Part shown: piece by piece, positions 1-13,324 of the stretch | How positions within the stretch are numbered: position 1 is the first letter of the stretch | Layout of the letters: each line of letters opens with the position of its first letter | Notes under the pieces: model-generated | Told to the model about the DNA's origin: nothing | What the model saw: only the letters and a program-made list of their open reading frames with translations | Databases searched by the model: none | Source: Hevea brasiliensis | Lineage: Eukaryota > Streptophyta > Magnoliopsida > Malpighiales > Euphorbiaceae | Assembly (NCBI RefSeq): GCF_030052815.1 | Contig: NC_079505.1 | Location: forward strand, 80,640,330 to 80,704,329 | Direction of reading: 5' to 3' | Length of the DNA: 64,000 nt | Made by a program: the position numbers and the translations under genes

Positions 1-260
1 AATATAATTTTTTTAAAAAATTATTGACTATAATATAAAAATTTAAGAATTTAGTATATCATATTGTTTATTATGAATTATTATTAGTATTTTATATTTA
101 AATAATTATAAATATAAAATTATTTAATATTTTATAAAATATAAAATTATTTAAATATAATTATTTAAATATAAAATAAATAAATAAATATTGACAAAGA
201 CATCATAACTTTAGTATTTAGCCGAGCCAGACTAGGTAGCTGCTTTCCTTTCGCTAATTA

Positions 261-263
<3 letters not shown>

Positions 264-326
<63 letters not shown>
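264..326. repeat. (ATT)n microsatellite
   Basis: About twenty uninterrupted ATT/TTA triplets, just beyond the 3' end of the minus-strand MYB gene. The rest of 1–475 is AT-rich and shows no gene. Confidence 0.95.
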
Positions 327-475
327 GTTGAGAGAGAAAGTGATATTGGGATGGATTTTCATGTATCTTACAAAATTTTATTTTCTCAACCGAGTCAAAA
401 GGTGGGATATTTATTTATCTACACTACACAAAATTGAAGTAAGAGAAGCTAAAACTAGGAACATATTACACCAAC

Positions 476-2735
476 TCAAAAGATATCCAAATCCGGAAGT
501 TGATAATTCTCAATAAATGGGTCGTTATTCCAAGAATATGTAGCATCTTCGAAAACCTTGCCTTCATGTGAATCTTCACTGCAACTAGAAACGCCATTAA
601 TACAAAAATTGGAGAAGCCATCCAGGAAATAATAATCGTATTGTGTGTGTCCAAATGTCATCTCTCTGTCATACGTTCTCGCTGTGATCAATGCATCGTT
701 AACTTCACCTATTGATTCACTACCAGAAAATGTCGATGCTGCATTATTATTCTTGATAAAATTATTGAGGGGAGACACCGGAGACTCCCAGCAGCTGCTA
801 TAGGTGTCACCCATGCTAGTGCTCGAAACACCGCCGTCACTCACCCCGTTCCAATCTTTAAGCATGTCAAGATCAAAAGACTCCATTAACGGTGAAAAAT
901 CATGGGTGGATATGGCATTGGATCTTGACATATCAGAGGCAGCCTCTGAAAGGCTTGAAGCAGATGCAGAACGATGCATAAAGTCATGATAAGGCTCAAT
1001 AACTTTATTACCTGCAGATTGATCATCCGAAGAGCCCGAAAGGATAGATTTTAACGTGTTAAGGCAGTGTAATGGCGTCGTAAGTCTACGGGCCATTGTG
1101 TTTAGCAGTCGAGCAGAAGTACTAGAAATAGGCCTCTTTGGCATGTCTGGGGTGCTGATACTAACGTCCACAACATCTTTTTCAGCTTCTGTGGACAAGA
1201 CCTGAACAAGATTCTGGCTTGTTTTTATTGCCTGGAGGCATTTTGATGGCGCCAGCTTAGCTGCTAGTCTGTTGAGCAGCTGGGCTTGAGTTGAAGCCGA
1301 AGCTGCAGGCCTTAAAGTAGGTTGGGCAAGTTCAGATTGTGGAGACATGTGGGCAGCGCTACAGCTGCTAATAGCGGTAGCGGTTGGGGTGGAAGAGGGA
1401 CCAACTGGCTTGTGAGTCACGGGATCAATACCCGTCTCGGCTAATCGTTTCTTGAGATGTGTGTTCCAATAATTCTTGATCTCGTTGTCCGTTCGGTTTG
1501 GGAGATGCCTAGCTATAGCTGACCACCTGGCGATAAGGTCATATGATGCTCAATAATTAGCCCAATAATTAGGAACAGCAATTTGCCAGTATAGCATTAT
1601 TGGATTTTATTGTGAAAAGGGCAAAAAAAAATAATGATAAGGAGAGTTGTAATTTTGTAAAATAGAATTAATTGTGTTTTTAATGACGGTCAAATTTATA
1701 TTTAAAATAGAAAAGGTCATGTCAGCATAAATATATATATATCTTTTCCTTGTCTGCATGAATTCAAAAGACTTGTCTCATTAGAAAATTAGCAATTTTT
1801 TGTTATTAATTAATTTATTTATTCAATTCTTAAGCCAGGTCATGAGAGTAGGCTTTGTCATGAAAACTTCTTTTTTTATATAAAAAAATTGCCTTAATTT
1901 GTTGATGGATAACCTATATGTAATTAAAATATTAAATTTTTAAGAATCCTTTTTTCTTTAATCGATGGTCTCAAGTTAAAGTTTTTGATATGAAGCATCT
2001 TTAAAAAATTTGAGAGAGAGTACTTTGCCCTCTTTATGAGTCTGTCTTGTGTAAATCTAGATTAATCAGGCCAGTGAACTTTGAGTATCGGGTTGGGTGA
2101 TTTGTGCCAAAAAAATACTAAATTTTTTTTATAATTAAAACCACTCAATAAAAAAATAAAACTAATAAAATTATAATAATTTATAAATTGATTGCTGAAA
2201 TTATTGAAGGAGATAAAAAATATTTGAAAATTATTACTTCACCTGTTCCCCAGTGAAGCATGGAGTTGAATGATCTTTTGCTCCTCTTCTGTACTGAACT
2301 CTCCTCTCTTAATATCAGGCCTAAGATAATTAGCCCATCTCAGTCTGCAGCTCTTTCCACATCTCTGGAGACCTATTCCATATCCACAAGTAACCAACAG
2401 AACAATTTAGAACACAAGCGGTGGGATCTCACATTGTGAGACAGATCCTGGAGAATCTTGTTTTTGTAGGATCACATTATGCCTAGCTCCAAGAATGAAT
2501 AGGAAAATTTTGGATCTTTGGGTGAAATATAATACAAAGAGCAATTCTTGGAAAGGAGAACATAATTAATTAACGAAGAATAGTAAATTAAAAATCTGAT
2601 ACCAGCTTTCTGAGGCAAGGTTCGCCAGCCTCCTTCGCCGTGTTCTTGAATGTATGCGATGAGTTTTTGGTCCTCATCAGCTGTCCATGCACCTTTCTTT
2701 AGACCGTCTGCATTGCAACATGGAGTCCTTCCCAT
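476..2735 (-). CDS. R2R3-MYB transcription factor (subgroup 12-like), three exons
   Basis: Nuclear DNA-binding regulator. Exons on minus are 2735–2603, 2372–2243 and 1526–476; all junctions are GT–AG and the 133/130-nt first two exons are the classic R2R3-MYB layout. The product is 437 aa. R2 (about residues 13–63) contains the run [16 protein letters not shown]3 contains [20 protein letters not shown] and ends WNTHLKKRL, followed by [10 protein letters not shown]. The tryptophan spacing is normal. HGEGGWR, PQKAG, GEFS.EEEQ and LHAS.GN together resemble subgroup 12 (the MYB28/51 type) more than MIXTA or suberin MYBs; this assignment rests on memory of the families. The C-terminal half is Ser-rich and acidic at its end. 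It holds two related LLN-containing blocks at about residues 166–191 and 223–249. The start is the first ATG, immediately before MGRTPCC, the usual MYB N-terminus. The target pathway cannot be read from sequence. Confidence 0.93.
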
Positions 2736-3001
2736 AACTCTGCAACTAAAACTGTAAGTGGACCAAAGATATTACAAGATAAAGAAGTGAAGCTTCTTGG
2801 TTAGATAAACTAGTTCAACTCATGGAATTCTGATAAGAAAAATCAGGAATGAGCAGCAGCATCAACATCATTCCAAGATAACGCATGAAACCAATATTTC
2901 TTATCAGGAATATATATATATATATACATATATATATCTTTCCTTGCTTAGAAGATAGATGAAAAAAAGCCGTGGTGCTTGGCAGGCGGCATGGCTTGCT
3001 G

Positions 3002-3008
3002 ATTTATA
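3002..3008 (-). promoter_or_regulatory. candidate TATA box of the MYB gene
   Basis: TATAAAT on minus, 267 bp upstream of the MYB start codon, within a locally less AT-rich stretch. An (AT)n tract at 2909–2937 lies closer and could also serve. Confidence 0.4.
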
Positions 3009-3049
3009 CCGAGTAGAAATGGTACTTTTTTGTCCATATGTTGATTTTT

Positions 3050-6000
3050 TCAACACAGTTGTTCAGAGTTTACACTATTCGTTCCTTCGAGGGTAAGGAT
3101 GGCAATAAATATAATATTTTTAAATATGCAATTTGTTATTAAAATGAATTATGATTTAAAAAATAATATTCACATCTGCTTCTAATTTTGTGTTAGATAC
3201 ATATTATTAAAAGTTGTTTATATAAAAAGTCAATTAAATATAAAATACATATTTTTTAATAATATTTAAAATTTTTTGTATAAATTATATTTTAATAAAC
3301 AAAATTAAATTTTTTAAATTATTATTAAAAAATATAAATTATTAGTAATATATATATATATATATATATTATTTTTTAAGTATGTAAAATATTTTATTAA
3401 AATGAGGGTAGAAAAAACTCAAGTAAAAATGTTTAATTAAACCCTGATTGATGGGCCTCCTAATGCAAAAAACTGCCAAATGAAAAAGCTGCCAAAAGTT
3501 CAGCACAACAAGACCAAAAAAAAAAATATGAAGACATAATATACAATCCAACAAAGCAGTAGCGATTTAAAAAATAAAAAAGGATATACACAGAAACACA
3601 TGTTATTTATGGGTTATTCTCACAAAAAGAACATGGGTTTATGATTTCAATAAATTTGCCAAGCAAAAGGCTTAGTTTAGTGTGCCATTTATAGTCAGTT
3701 AGAGTTTATATTTGTGTTATATTATTTTTTTAATCAAATATTTGAATAATCCAATAAAAAAGATGTAATATTAAGATATATATATATATATAATTTTTCT
3801 TTTATCAATAATAGTTAACTTATTATTTAATTTTTTTATTTTAATAAAATTAATTAATTAATTAATCTATATATTTTAAAAAAAATATTAAATAGTTCCT
3901 GTAATTTGATTCTATTAATTATTTAATTTCATAATTTTTTTATATTTAAACTATTTTAATTTTATCTCCCTTATTTCTTTATTATTCTTTCTTATTTCTC
4001 TTTTCATTTTTTTTTTTCTCTATACTCACACTTTTCTCTCTCTTATTCTCCTTTTTTTTTATCTATCAATAAAAAAAGTGTAAGTTATCTACACAAAAAA
4101 GTTAATCAATTTCTTTAAATTTTTAAATAATTAAAAAAATTATTTTTAAGTTGAGAAAACATAAAAATATTGTTCAAAAATTAAAAATTTTTAAAAAATA
4201 TAAATTAAGATTTAGTCCCCACATAATAAAATTTTTATTTTTATCTAATAATATATTTTTTAAAATATATAAATTAATTAATTAATTTCACTAAAATAGA
4301 ATGACTAAATAATAATATTTTTTAAAATACAGAAATTAATTAATTAAATTTTTTAAAATAAAAAAATTAAATAGTAATATAAATAGTATGAGTAATGAAA
4401 AATTTAATGAAAAAATTAAATAATTTGACAAAAATTTTTACAAGAACTAAATATTATATTTTTTTAAATATTAAAATTAATTAATTAATTTTATTAAAAT
4501 ATAATGACTAAATAATAATTTTTCTTTTTATTAATCATTACTCCATAATTTTTCTTTATATTTTTTTTCCCTTTAAATCTACTCGCTGCGTGTTCACCAA
4601 TGAGATCTGGATCGATTTTTTTTTCTTTATCATTTTTTTATTAAACACTTTAATTTGTGTTTTTTTTAGAATAAATATAAGTTTATCTCCTTATATTTAT
4701 ATTCAATAAAAAGAAATATAAAATTTTCTCTCCAATATCTTAATCACACTCTCTCATTATTACCCTGTAATTCAAATATAGTGTGAATTATTAACTCTTT
4801 TTAGCTTGAGATTTTAAAAATTTAAATTCGAGTAATAAAATTTCATTAATAGAATTTGATATTGTGACTTGTTTTTTTATTAAAATTTAAAAATTTAAAC
4901 TCTTTTACGGGTTATAAAAATAATAAATTTCTGAAAAGATAACATTTCAAAAGATTTTCTTTATCATCTAAAATAGTATATTATTATTTAAAAATTTTTT
5001 TTTTCAGATAATATCTGAACAAAAATTTTCAATCATTTATATTTATATTTTTTACTTTCATAAGAAGATTATATTATAATTATATTATGATATTTATTGA
5101 GGAATTGTCAATTTTTTTTTAAACAAAAAACCATTACTCCGTAGACGAGGATTACTAATTACAAAGTGGAGTGAATTGTAATCATTTTTTTTATTATTAT
5201 TTTTTAACTGATTATTGAAGTCATTTCGCCTTTTGGGGCTGCACGATGATGGATAAGATTATATCATTAGATTATATTCCCAGAATATTTCACAAAATGA
5301 CCATTTTTTATTTTTTAACTTTCATCACTCCTCTTTTTTCATATCATATCATATTCACATAATCACCATTTTTTTTCTCTTTTTCTATTCTTTTCTCTCA
5401 TTTTCCATTAACTGGCTTTATCTTTCTTTCCTTTTAATTTTTATGTCAATAGAAATGGTGAACAAATTTAATTTCGTAAGGTAAAATTTTCTTTTTTTTC
5501 TTTTACAATTTATATTTTATCATTCTATTGAAATGATATTTTTTCAATGAAGATTATAAAAATTCAATTTGAAATCGAATTAGAGATCAATTGTTAAATA
5601 ATTTTTTAATTATATATATATATATATGTGGTTTTTAACAACATTAATAATAAAACGATAATATAACGCTTTCAATAAATGAAAATTCTGTTAAGTATAA
5701 TTATAAATTTAAGATTATATATAGCAAGAATTTAATATTTTAAAAAACTATTTTCTTTTTTACTCAATTATATTAAAATTTCATATACATTATTATATTA
5801 TTATATAATAATAAATAATTTATTATTATATAAAATATTATTTCTTTAAATTAAGCAAAATATTTTTTAAATCCTGTTGACTTAATTTTTTAGCTCGCCA
5901 TGGCAAGCCCTTTAGTCAACACCACATCAAAGACTTCCTTCATAGCTCATAGTTACAAAAATATTACTTGATTAATATCATGACAAGCCACTACGGCCAT

Positions 6001-6950
6001 ACCAATTTTCCCACACCCCTACATATACTAACATTAATATTAATATTCACCTTGAATTTAATTAGACTTATCATGTTTTAGATTTTCATAATGTTTGTTG
6101 GCCTAATTTTACACTATTTTAATGGTTTTTCTTTTTCTTTTTCTTTTTTTTTTTAATCCCAAGCTTTATGTAAAGCTTGTGGGAAAAAAAAAAAAAAAAC
6201 CTTTTCTTTTTTATTTTCATAAGCCAAAGATATTTTTATTAATTAAATGTAGAAAAAAAAAAGCTTATAATAAAGATACCAATGAGCAGTAAAGATGAAC
6301 AACCAAATAATTAATTAATAAATTAATAATCAAAATATCTAACAATTGCTCATTAATTAAGTAGAGCAACATGTTTCAGCAAGGACAAATGAATATGGTT
6401 TAAGCAATAAAGCCAACCATCGTTGCCCACTAAGACTTGATTAAGACTTGATTTAGATTTCTAAGAGTGAAAGATCTTTTTAAAGAACCAACAAAATTAG
6501 GAATAGTAACAAGTCGGCATTTTAATATTCATTCCTACTGAAATCAATAGCATGTTGAATTTCGGTAGAATTATCAAATTTTATATATTAGATTTATCAT
6601 CAAATTTATTTATATAAATATTTAAGTAAATATAATATATTGTAATAATATTTACAATTTTAAATATTATATGTTTTAATTAAAAAAAATTAAATATTTT
6701 ATATCATTATTTAAATTTTAGAATACAAAGTATTAATAAAAATATATTTTATATAATTTATTATTTAAAATATATAAAATTAACTAAATTCATGAAGTAT
6801 CTGAGTAATAATAAGTAGATTTTGAAATAAATTTTATTTCATTTTGAAATGAATTTAAATATTGAAACTATTAATTAAAATCAAATATAACAATTTTTTT
6901 GCGGAAACTATTCATTATAATTTCTAAACAAAATGAATAATTTTTAGTGG
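3050..6950. other. AT-rich intergenic DNA
   Basis: No gene recognised on either strand. The stretch is dominated by A/T runs, short (TA)n tracts (3350–3370, 3778–3791) and many ATTAATTAATT motifs at 3850–4490. A fold-back palindrome at 6141–6200 is the only structured item. Confidence 0.6.
6141..6200. repeat. palindrome with poly(T)/poly(A) arms
   Basis: TCCCAAGCTTTA is followed two bases later by TAAAGCTTGTGGGA. The outer flanks are a T-run on the left and an A-run on the right, so the stem extends to about 25–30 bp with one extra base. Confidence 0.6.
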
Positions 6951-6959
6951 TAATAGATA

Positions 6960-7110
6960 AGGCTGAACATTCGGTTCGAACCGAACCGAACTGATAAAAT
7001 CGAATAAACCGAATTTTTATATATAAAAAACTGAACCGAATCGAAATATATAAAAAATCAAACAGAACTATTTCGATTCGGTTCGGTTCAGTCGGTTTTG
7101 GGCTTTAATG
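6960..7110. repeat. dispersed GAACCGAACC-type repeat
   Basis: Begins GCTGAACATTCGGTTCGAAC and continues with alternating AACCGAACCGAA and GATTCGGTTCGGTT words on both strands. The same vocabulary recurs at 20960–21510 and inside the composite repeats at 9.2–11.3 and 41.5–54.7 kb. Confidence 0.55.
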
Positions 7111-9235
7111 GGATTTTTAATTTGGACTTGATTTTTACTTTTTATTTGGACCTGATTTTTCTCTATTTGAACATGATTTTTCCCTTTTTGAACTTGATTT
7201 TTCCCTATCTATAATCTGATTTTACATTAATTAACAAAATTAAATATATAATACATGAAATTCCTATGCAAATAAAGCAATAAGGGTAGTATACGTAGAT
7301 CATAGTAGAGAGCATGAGAACTCATAAACAATGACAAAAGGTCTCCATCAGCGCCAAGAAACAGCTCCCATGTTTCTACAACACTCCTATTTACTCCGCT
7401 CTGCACTAGAGAGGAACCTTTGATATCAGGACAAACACACCTATTTTCTTCTTCTTCAACTAAAACTAATATCAACTAAAATCCCTAAATCAATTTTAAC
7501 TAAAATGAAATCCCTAAATCAATTTCAAATAAAATCCCTAAATGTATAAGTATAAGCAGATTTTTAATTAACTTACCGAAGAATGAAGAGACTATTGATG
7601 ATCGAAGCAAGACCTTAGGTCTTCACATACTGATTGCAAGCAAGAAGGAAGATGGCCGACGACAAGGAATTGAGTCAATGAAGGGTTTTATCGATGATCA
7701 ATGAAGATGTGAAGCGAGAGTGAGTGAGAGAGAGGCACTGCGAACTAATGGGTTCAAACTGAATACTGCTCAGCCCTAGTAATGGAAAAGCATACCACAA
7801 ACCCTTTTTGTTGCATGGAATATAATTGGCCATGCAAACCTATGAACCTTGGTTGTTAGAAATATGAATCCTAATTGTTTCACTTTCTACTTTGCAAGAT
7901 CATGTCTTTTGTGTAATATAATTAACTTTTTTTTTTTTTGGTTAAAGGTGTAATATAAATAACTTAAGAGAAACTTGAAGAATTGCACTTTCCTAATTAA
8001 ATATAATATAATTTATTAATTTATACATTTTAAATTATATTAAATCATTGTCTTTTGTAAATTGTAAACAAATCATTTCTTGATAAGTTAATTTATAAAC
8101 AAATACATTTATATTATATTTTTATTAAGTAAATTCCCTATAAATCTATTTTTTTAAAATTGAATTTCTCAAAAAATTGGTTATTTTGAAGCAAACAATG
8201 TCCATGATTCATTTCATTTTTCAGTCCCAAACTTTTCAGAATTTGAAAGGTTGGGAAACCAAAATCCGACAACTTTTTAGTAGAGATAAAACTAGTAATT
8301 AGCAACGAGAAATTGGGTAATTATGAAGATAAATATAATATTTATTTATAATAATCAACATCCATGATCTATTCATAATCTTTTAATATAAGTTAACTAT
8401 TAATGTTACATCAATAATGCAGTACGAAATCAATAATGTAATAATTGATCTAATAATTAAAATATGATATCAATGAAGAGGTGATTAATCTTTATATAAA
8501 CAAAGTATTTGGTAAATCCAAGTTGGTTAAAAAAGAGAGAGAGAGAGAGAGAAAATCGAATCTTATAAAATAATGGAGGCTTAGTTGATGAGTTTGTTTG
8601 TATTTTGTTTGTATTATGCGATTAGTTGGAAGATGACGGATATAGAATGGTCCCAGCTCTGCTGGGAGAACAGTACAGCTTATTATTGTACTTACTTTAT
8701 CCGTTTACATTTAAAATTTTCATGATAATTAAAGAAAATAATTAAATAATTTTATTTTTATAAAAAATATTAATAATTTTTTTAATTATTTTTTTAAAAT
8801 TTAAAGAAATGGATATAAATAAAATAAATAATTAATTTAATTAAAAAAATAATAATATTAATTTTAAAAAATTATAAAAATATTTATTATATTTTATAAA
8901 AATAAAAAATAAATTAAAAAAATAATTAATTTTTTTAATTATTATAAAAAAAAATAAAAAAAATTAAATATAACTATTATTTATGAAATTTATTTTCAAT
9001 TAAGCACTGAACCCATAAGGAAGGAGTGGTCCAATCAGCCAGACAAATGCACGTGCCCAGAGGATCGAATAATGGACTGCAATTATTGGTGGTACAAGAA
9101 GTAGGAACCCTCAAAATCACAAGTTTTTCAATTCCCACACTCATGAGTTTTCAATTCCCATACTGTAGGGTTTCATAACACGTGGTTTCCTTTCTTTCTC
9201 TGCCATATATTTGAAGGACTTAGCTTGGTGCGTGA
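7111..9235. other. intergenic DNA, no recognised gene
   Basis: 7110–7210 repeats 'TTTGGACTTGATTTTT' phrases. An 82-codon minus-strand frame at 7475–7227 has no family resemblance. Position 8536–8551 is an (AG)n tract. Position 8990–9200 is less AT-rich and has one G-box-like GCACGTGC, but no start codon context follows. Confidence 0.5.
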
Positions 9236-9239
9236 AATA

Positions 9240-11330
9240 TTGTGTAAAAAAATATATAAATAGAGCAATTTGATAATTTTTAAGTACTTTTTAGGCATAT
9301 AATTTTTATTTAATTATTTATAAAATTTTTAGATTTAAATTTTAAAATTTGTTATTTTTCTCTTTTTTATTATTAGTTATTTAATTAAATGCTATAAACT
9401 CTCTAACCTGACATTTTTCACTAATTATTTAATCAATTAGAGATCATTTCAATATCCATTTAATGTATTAGAACTCGCTATTTTTTAACCTATCAAAGCT
9501 CACAATTACTCTAATTAATAATGGCTTATCTCAACATCTAAATCCATAACCCTTCTCAAGTAAGAGACTTTATAATTTATTTCAAATATTTTCTTCATGT
9601 ATCTATTTTCTATTTTTTTTCTAATCAAATTTATATTTTCCATCTCATATGTCTTTTAAACTCTACAACAATGGGAGATAATTCGATTTTCACAAGAGAG
9701 AAGAAAAAAATATTAAGTTGTCTCTAAAACCAAACTGAATAAACTGATAAATTCAAAAATAAAAATTGAACCAAACCGAATTTTTACAAAAATTATACCA
9801 ATTTTTCCGGTTGATTATTTTAGTCTGAATCAATTAATGCTCACCCTTATTTAATTGATTAATGAATTATGATGTAATTGATTATAGTTACTTAATTTAT
9901 GATCTACTTGACTATGTTTTAATTAATTAATTGATAAAATACTCAATAATATTTGATTATAATATAATTAATCATGATGACTTGATTTATGATCTAATTA
10001 ACTAATTGATAAAATATTTGATAGTTTTTTTATTATGATGTATTGACCATAGTACTTAATTTACAATCTAATTAATTATAATCTATTTGATTAATTGATA
10101 AAATATCCGATGGTACTTGATTATAATATAATTAATCGTAATTGCTTAATTTAAAAAATAATTGATTATTATCTACTTGATTAACTGATAAAATACCCGA
10201 TATCACTTGATTATAATCTAATTGATCATAGTTACTTTATTAATTGATCTAATTAATTATGATGTGATTAATTCATCTAATTAATTATTATAGTTCCTTG
10301 ATTTATGATCTTATTGACTAATAGTTTCTTGATTAATTGATATAATTGTTAATAGTTACTTGATTAATTGATCTGATTGATTATGATCTAATTTATTATA
10401 GTTACTTAATTTATGATATAAATAATTAGGCGTTCCAATTTTCATAAGAGGGAGGAAAAAAGGAAAAATATTATGTTATCTATAAAACCGAACCAAATAA
10501 ATCAAAAAATTCAAAACTAAAAGCTGAACCAAACTGAATTTCTAAAAAAAATCGAACCAAATTTATGAATTAATTTGGTTCGATCAGTCGGTTATAATGC
10601 TCATCCTCATCTAATTGATTAATTAATTATGATATAATTGATAATAGTTACTTGATTTATGATCTAAACGATTATGATATACTTGATTAATTGGTAAAAT
10701 ATCCAATATTACTTAATTATGATGTAATTGATCATAATTACTTGATTTGTAATCTAATAGACTAATAGTTACTTACTTAATTAATATAATTGATAATAGT
10801 TGCATGATTAATGATCTAATTGATTTGGCGATCCAATTTTCACAAGAGGGAATAAAATAAGAAAAAATATTATATTGTCTCCAAAACCAAACCAAATAAA
10901 CCAAAAATTTCAAAAATAAAAATTTAACTGAACCGAATTTCTGTAGAAACCAAACTAAATTTTTGAATTAATTCGATTTGATCAGTTATTTCAGTCTAAA
11001 TCGAATATTGCTCACTCTTGTTCAATTGATTATGATGTAATTGATTATAGGTACTTGATTTATGATCTAATTGTTTATGATTTACTTGATTAATTAGTAA
11101 AATATTCAATAGTACTTGATTAAGATGTAATTAATCATAGTTAATTAAATATGATCTACTTGATTAATTGATAAAATATTAGATTTTATACATTAATTAT
11201 AATCCAATTGATTATAGTTACTTAATTTATTATCTAAGTTATTGTAATATTTAATTGATAAAATGTCCGATGATACATGATTACGATCTAATTGATCATA
11301 ATTATTTGATTTAAGATCTAATTGCTTATG
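9240..11330. repeat. composite repeat, copy 1
   Basis: Starts TGTGTAAAAAAATATATAAA and matches copy 2 (from about 41530) in order. A roughly 430-bp leader contains ACTCTCTAACC, TTAACCTATCAAAG and TAATAATGGC. It is followed by blocks of about 190 bp (near 9678–9850, 10432–10610, 10827–11020) that open with a CGATTTTCACAAGAGGG-like phrase and close with TGCTCACCCTTAT-like words. Between blocks run AT-rich units of about 75–91 bp marked by TTGATAAAATATCCGATAG and GATCTAATTGATTATG. I found no coding capacity or clear terminal inverted repeats, so the class is unknown. Confidence 0.7.
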
Positions 11331-12849
11331 GCCCATTTGACATTGTTGCTGAAATTGCTATTAATAAAATTAGTTTTTAAAATACATTAATTAGAGAGTA
11401 TCAAAAATAATTAAAAATTAAATTTGATTAATTTTATTCATAATAATACTATACTAATAAAATAACTTTCTTTAAATTATTTTTTTCAATAGTATTTAAA
11501 ATTATATTTTTATTTAGAAAAGTTATTTTATTATTTAAAACTCAATATTAAATAGGTTATTAATAGTTATTTAATTAATTAATTTAATTAATTATAATGT
11601 AATTGATTATAATAATTTAATTATTTAATTTAATTATTAATAATTAGTTAATTAATTATTTGATTAGATGATTAAAAAAAGACTGAAAAATGGTAGGGTA
11701 AGACATGAGAAGAGAAACATGAAAACCTATGTACTTAGGCCGGATATGAGGATACACGTGCAGAATCAAACAAGAAAAATATAATTGCTTTATGGCGCAC
11801 TAATTTACGCGTAGTTGGCTTGGCTAGGACTGAAAGCTTTCATATCTATCAATCATGTCGATTAGTGCGTTTACGGTTATTAAGATTTTCCAACAACTGA
11901 TCAAATTATATATATATATATAATATTCAAAAAATAATATATTTTTATTTTAATTACATTGCACGAAGCGTCGAAGGTGCTTCTGCCATTCAAAAAAGAA
12001 AGAAAGAAAAAAAAAAAAAGCTACTTCTACGTTTATATAAATGTACACGTGGTCCCTCTACAGCATATGGTTGTTGCTTTGATACCACATATCCCTCAAG
12101 TGGTACAGTCCAAGTGTTCTGAAACAATCATGTCTCTACGGCGACCATGCAGTCGAAAGGTAGGAGAAGTACTAGCAGAATACCAATTCTCTGGGTCCAT
12201 GTTGGTCGCCGTCTAATCTTTTTCTAACTAATTGCTTCATTTTTATCCTCATGCCCATATCATATAATAATTCATAACATGAGAAAGAAAAATAAGGGAA
12301 TACTGAGAGCACATAAATTTAATAATTTTTAATTATCTTAAAAATAAATTCTTAATAAAATAAAAAAGTGAATCATATTAAGTGAGAGAATTTATATACT
12401 AAATACATAACATAAGTATTGGCATTTTAATTTTTGAATACATATTAAAAATAAAAATTCTATAATATTAAAAAAAATTGATGCATATATCATTTAGTTG
12501 AGTTAAATCGATTATTTTTTATAATATAAAAAAAATAGATAAACTGAATAAAAGCATTATGTATCTAATCGTTTTCTGGGTCACAATAGATTCAACTGTA
12601 CATGACGTTGATGCTCAAGATCGACCTCGATAATTCTATAATTTTTTTTTTAATTTTCTTACACCAATAATTTATTAAAGTAGGAGGAGAATGAATTTTT
12701 AAGATTATAAATTAACTATGTTTTTGGAATTGCTTGAATAATTTTTATGTACTTGCTAATGATTATAAGACGCTAGGCTTATTTACCCTTCACTTGACAT
12801 GCGCGGCGAATCCTATCAATGGAATATTCGTCCCTCCGCTATTTGCAAC
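11331..12849. other. intergenic DNA, no recognised gene
   Basis: AT-rich to about 11660. Position 11700–12220 is less AT-rich and holds an 85-codon frame at 11959–12216 without family resemblance. No splice-compatible exons were recognised. Confidence 0.5.
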
Positions 12850-13031
12850 CTTTTGTACTTTATATATTCTAATGAAAATAATTCAAGTGCATGTAATAGT
12901 AAAAGTAACAAAAAAAGGACATTGACTTCAGATATGGAAGGGACTTAAGGCAAAGTCTTTTTTTTTTTTTTTTAACTTTTACTATTACATGTAATTGAAT
13001 TATTTTCATTAGAATATATAAAGTAGAAAAG
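12850..13031. repeat. long imperfect inverted repeat (hairpin)
   Basis: The arm at 12856–12906 is the reverse complement of 12975–13025 at 49 of 51 positions. Pairing extends about five bases further out on each side. The 68-nt loop contains a T-run. The arms include TTCTAATGAAAATAATTCAA. It could be a small fold-back element or a hairpin RNA precursor; the sequence does not decide. Confidence 0.8.
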
Positions 13032-13324
13032 ATTTTTATATATATATAATTTGCTAGCTTTGAAGTGCCCTAACAAATTTTTTTTTTTCATTTTCATTAA
13101 AGTCATATTAATTTATCCATATTTTTTTTACAAGCCAAATTTTTAAATAATAAAATTAAAAAAAAAAAAACTTAAGCAAGTTCAATATATCCCAAGTCAA
13201 TAGATGACCCTAACAATTTCATAATTAAAAAAAAAAAATTTCTTTTTTTTTTAAAAGTAGGATGGAAGTATCTACTAAATAAGTTATATATTTTTAGCCA
13301 TTGAATCAAACTACACTAGATCAT

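Noticed and set aside
7227..7475. 82-codon minus frame
   Set aside because: No family resemblance, no splice partners and AT-rich flanks; not enough to call a gene.
11959..12216. 85-codon plus frame with a poly-Lys run
   Set aside because: The Lys run comes from an A-rich tract. No homology and no gene structure.
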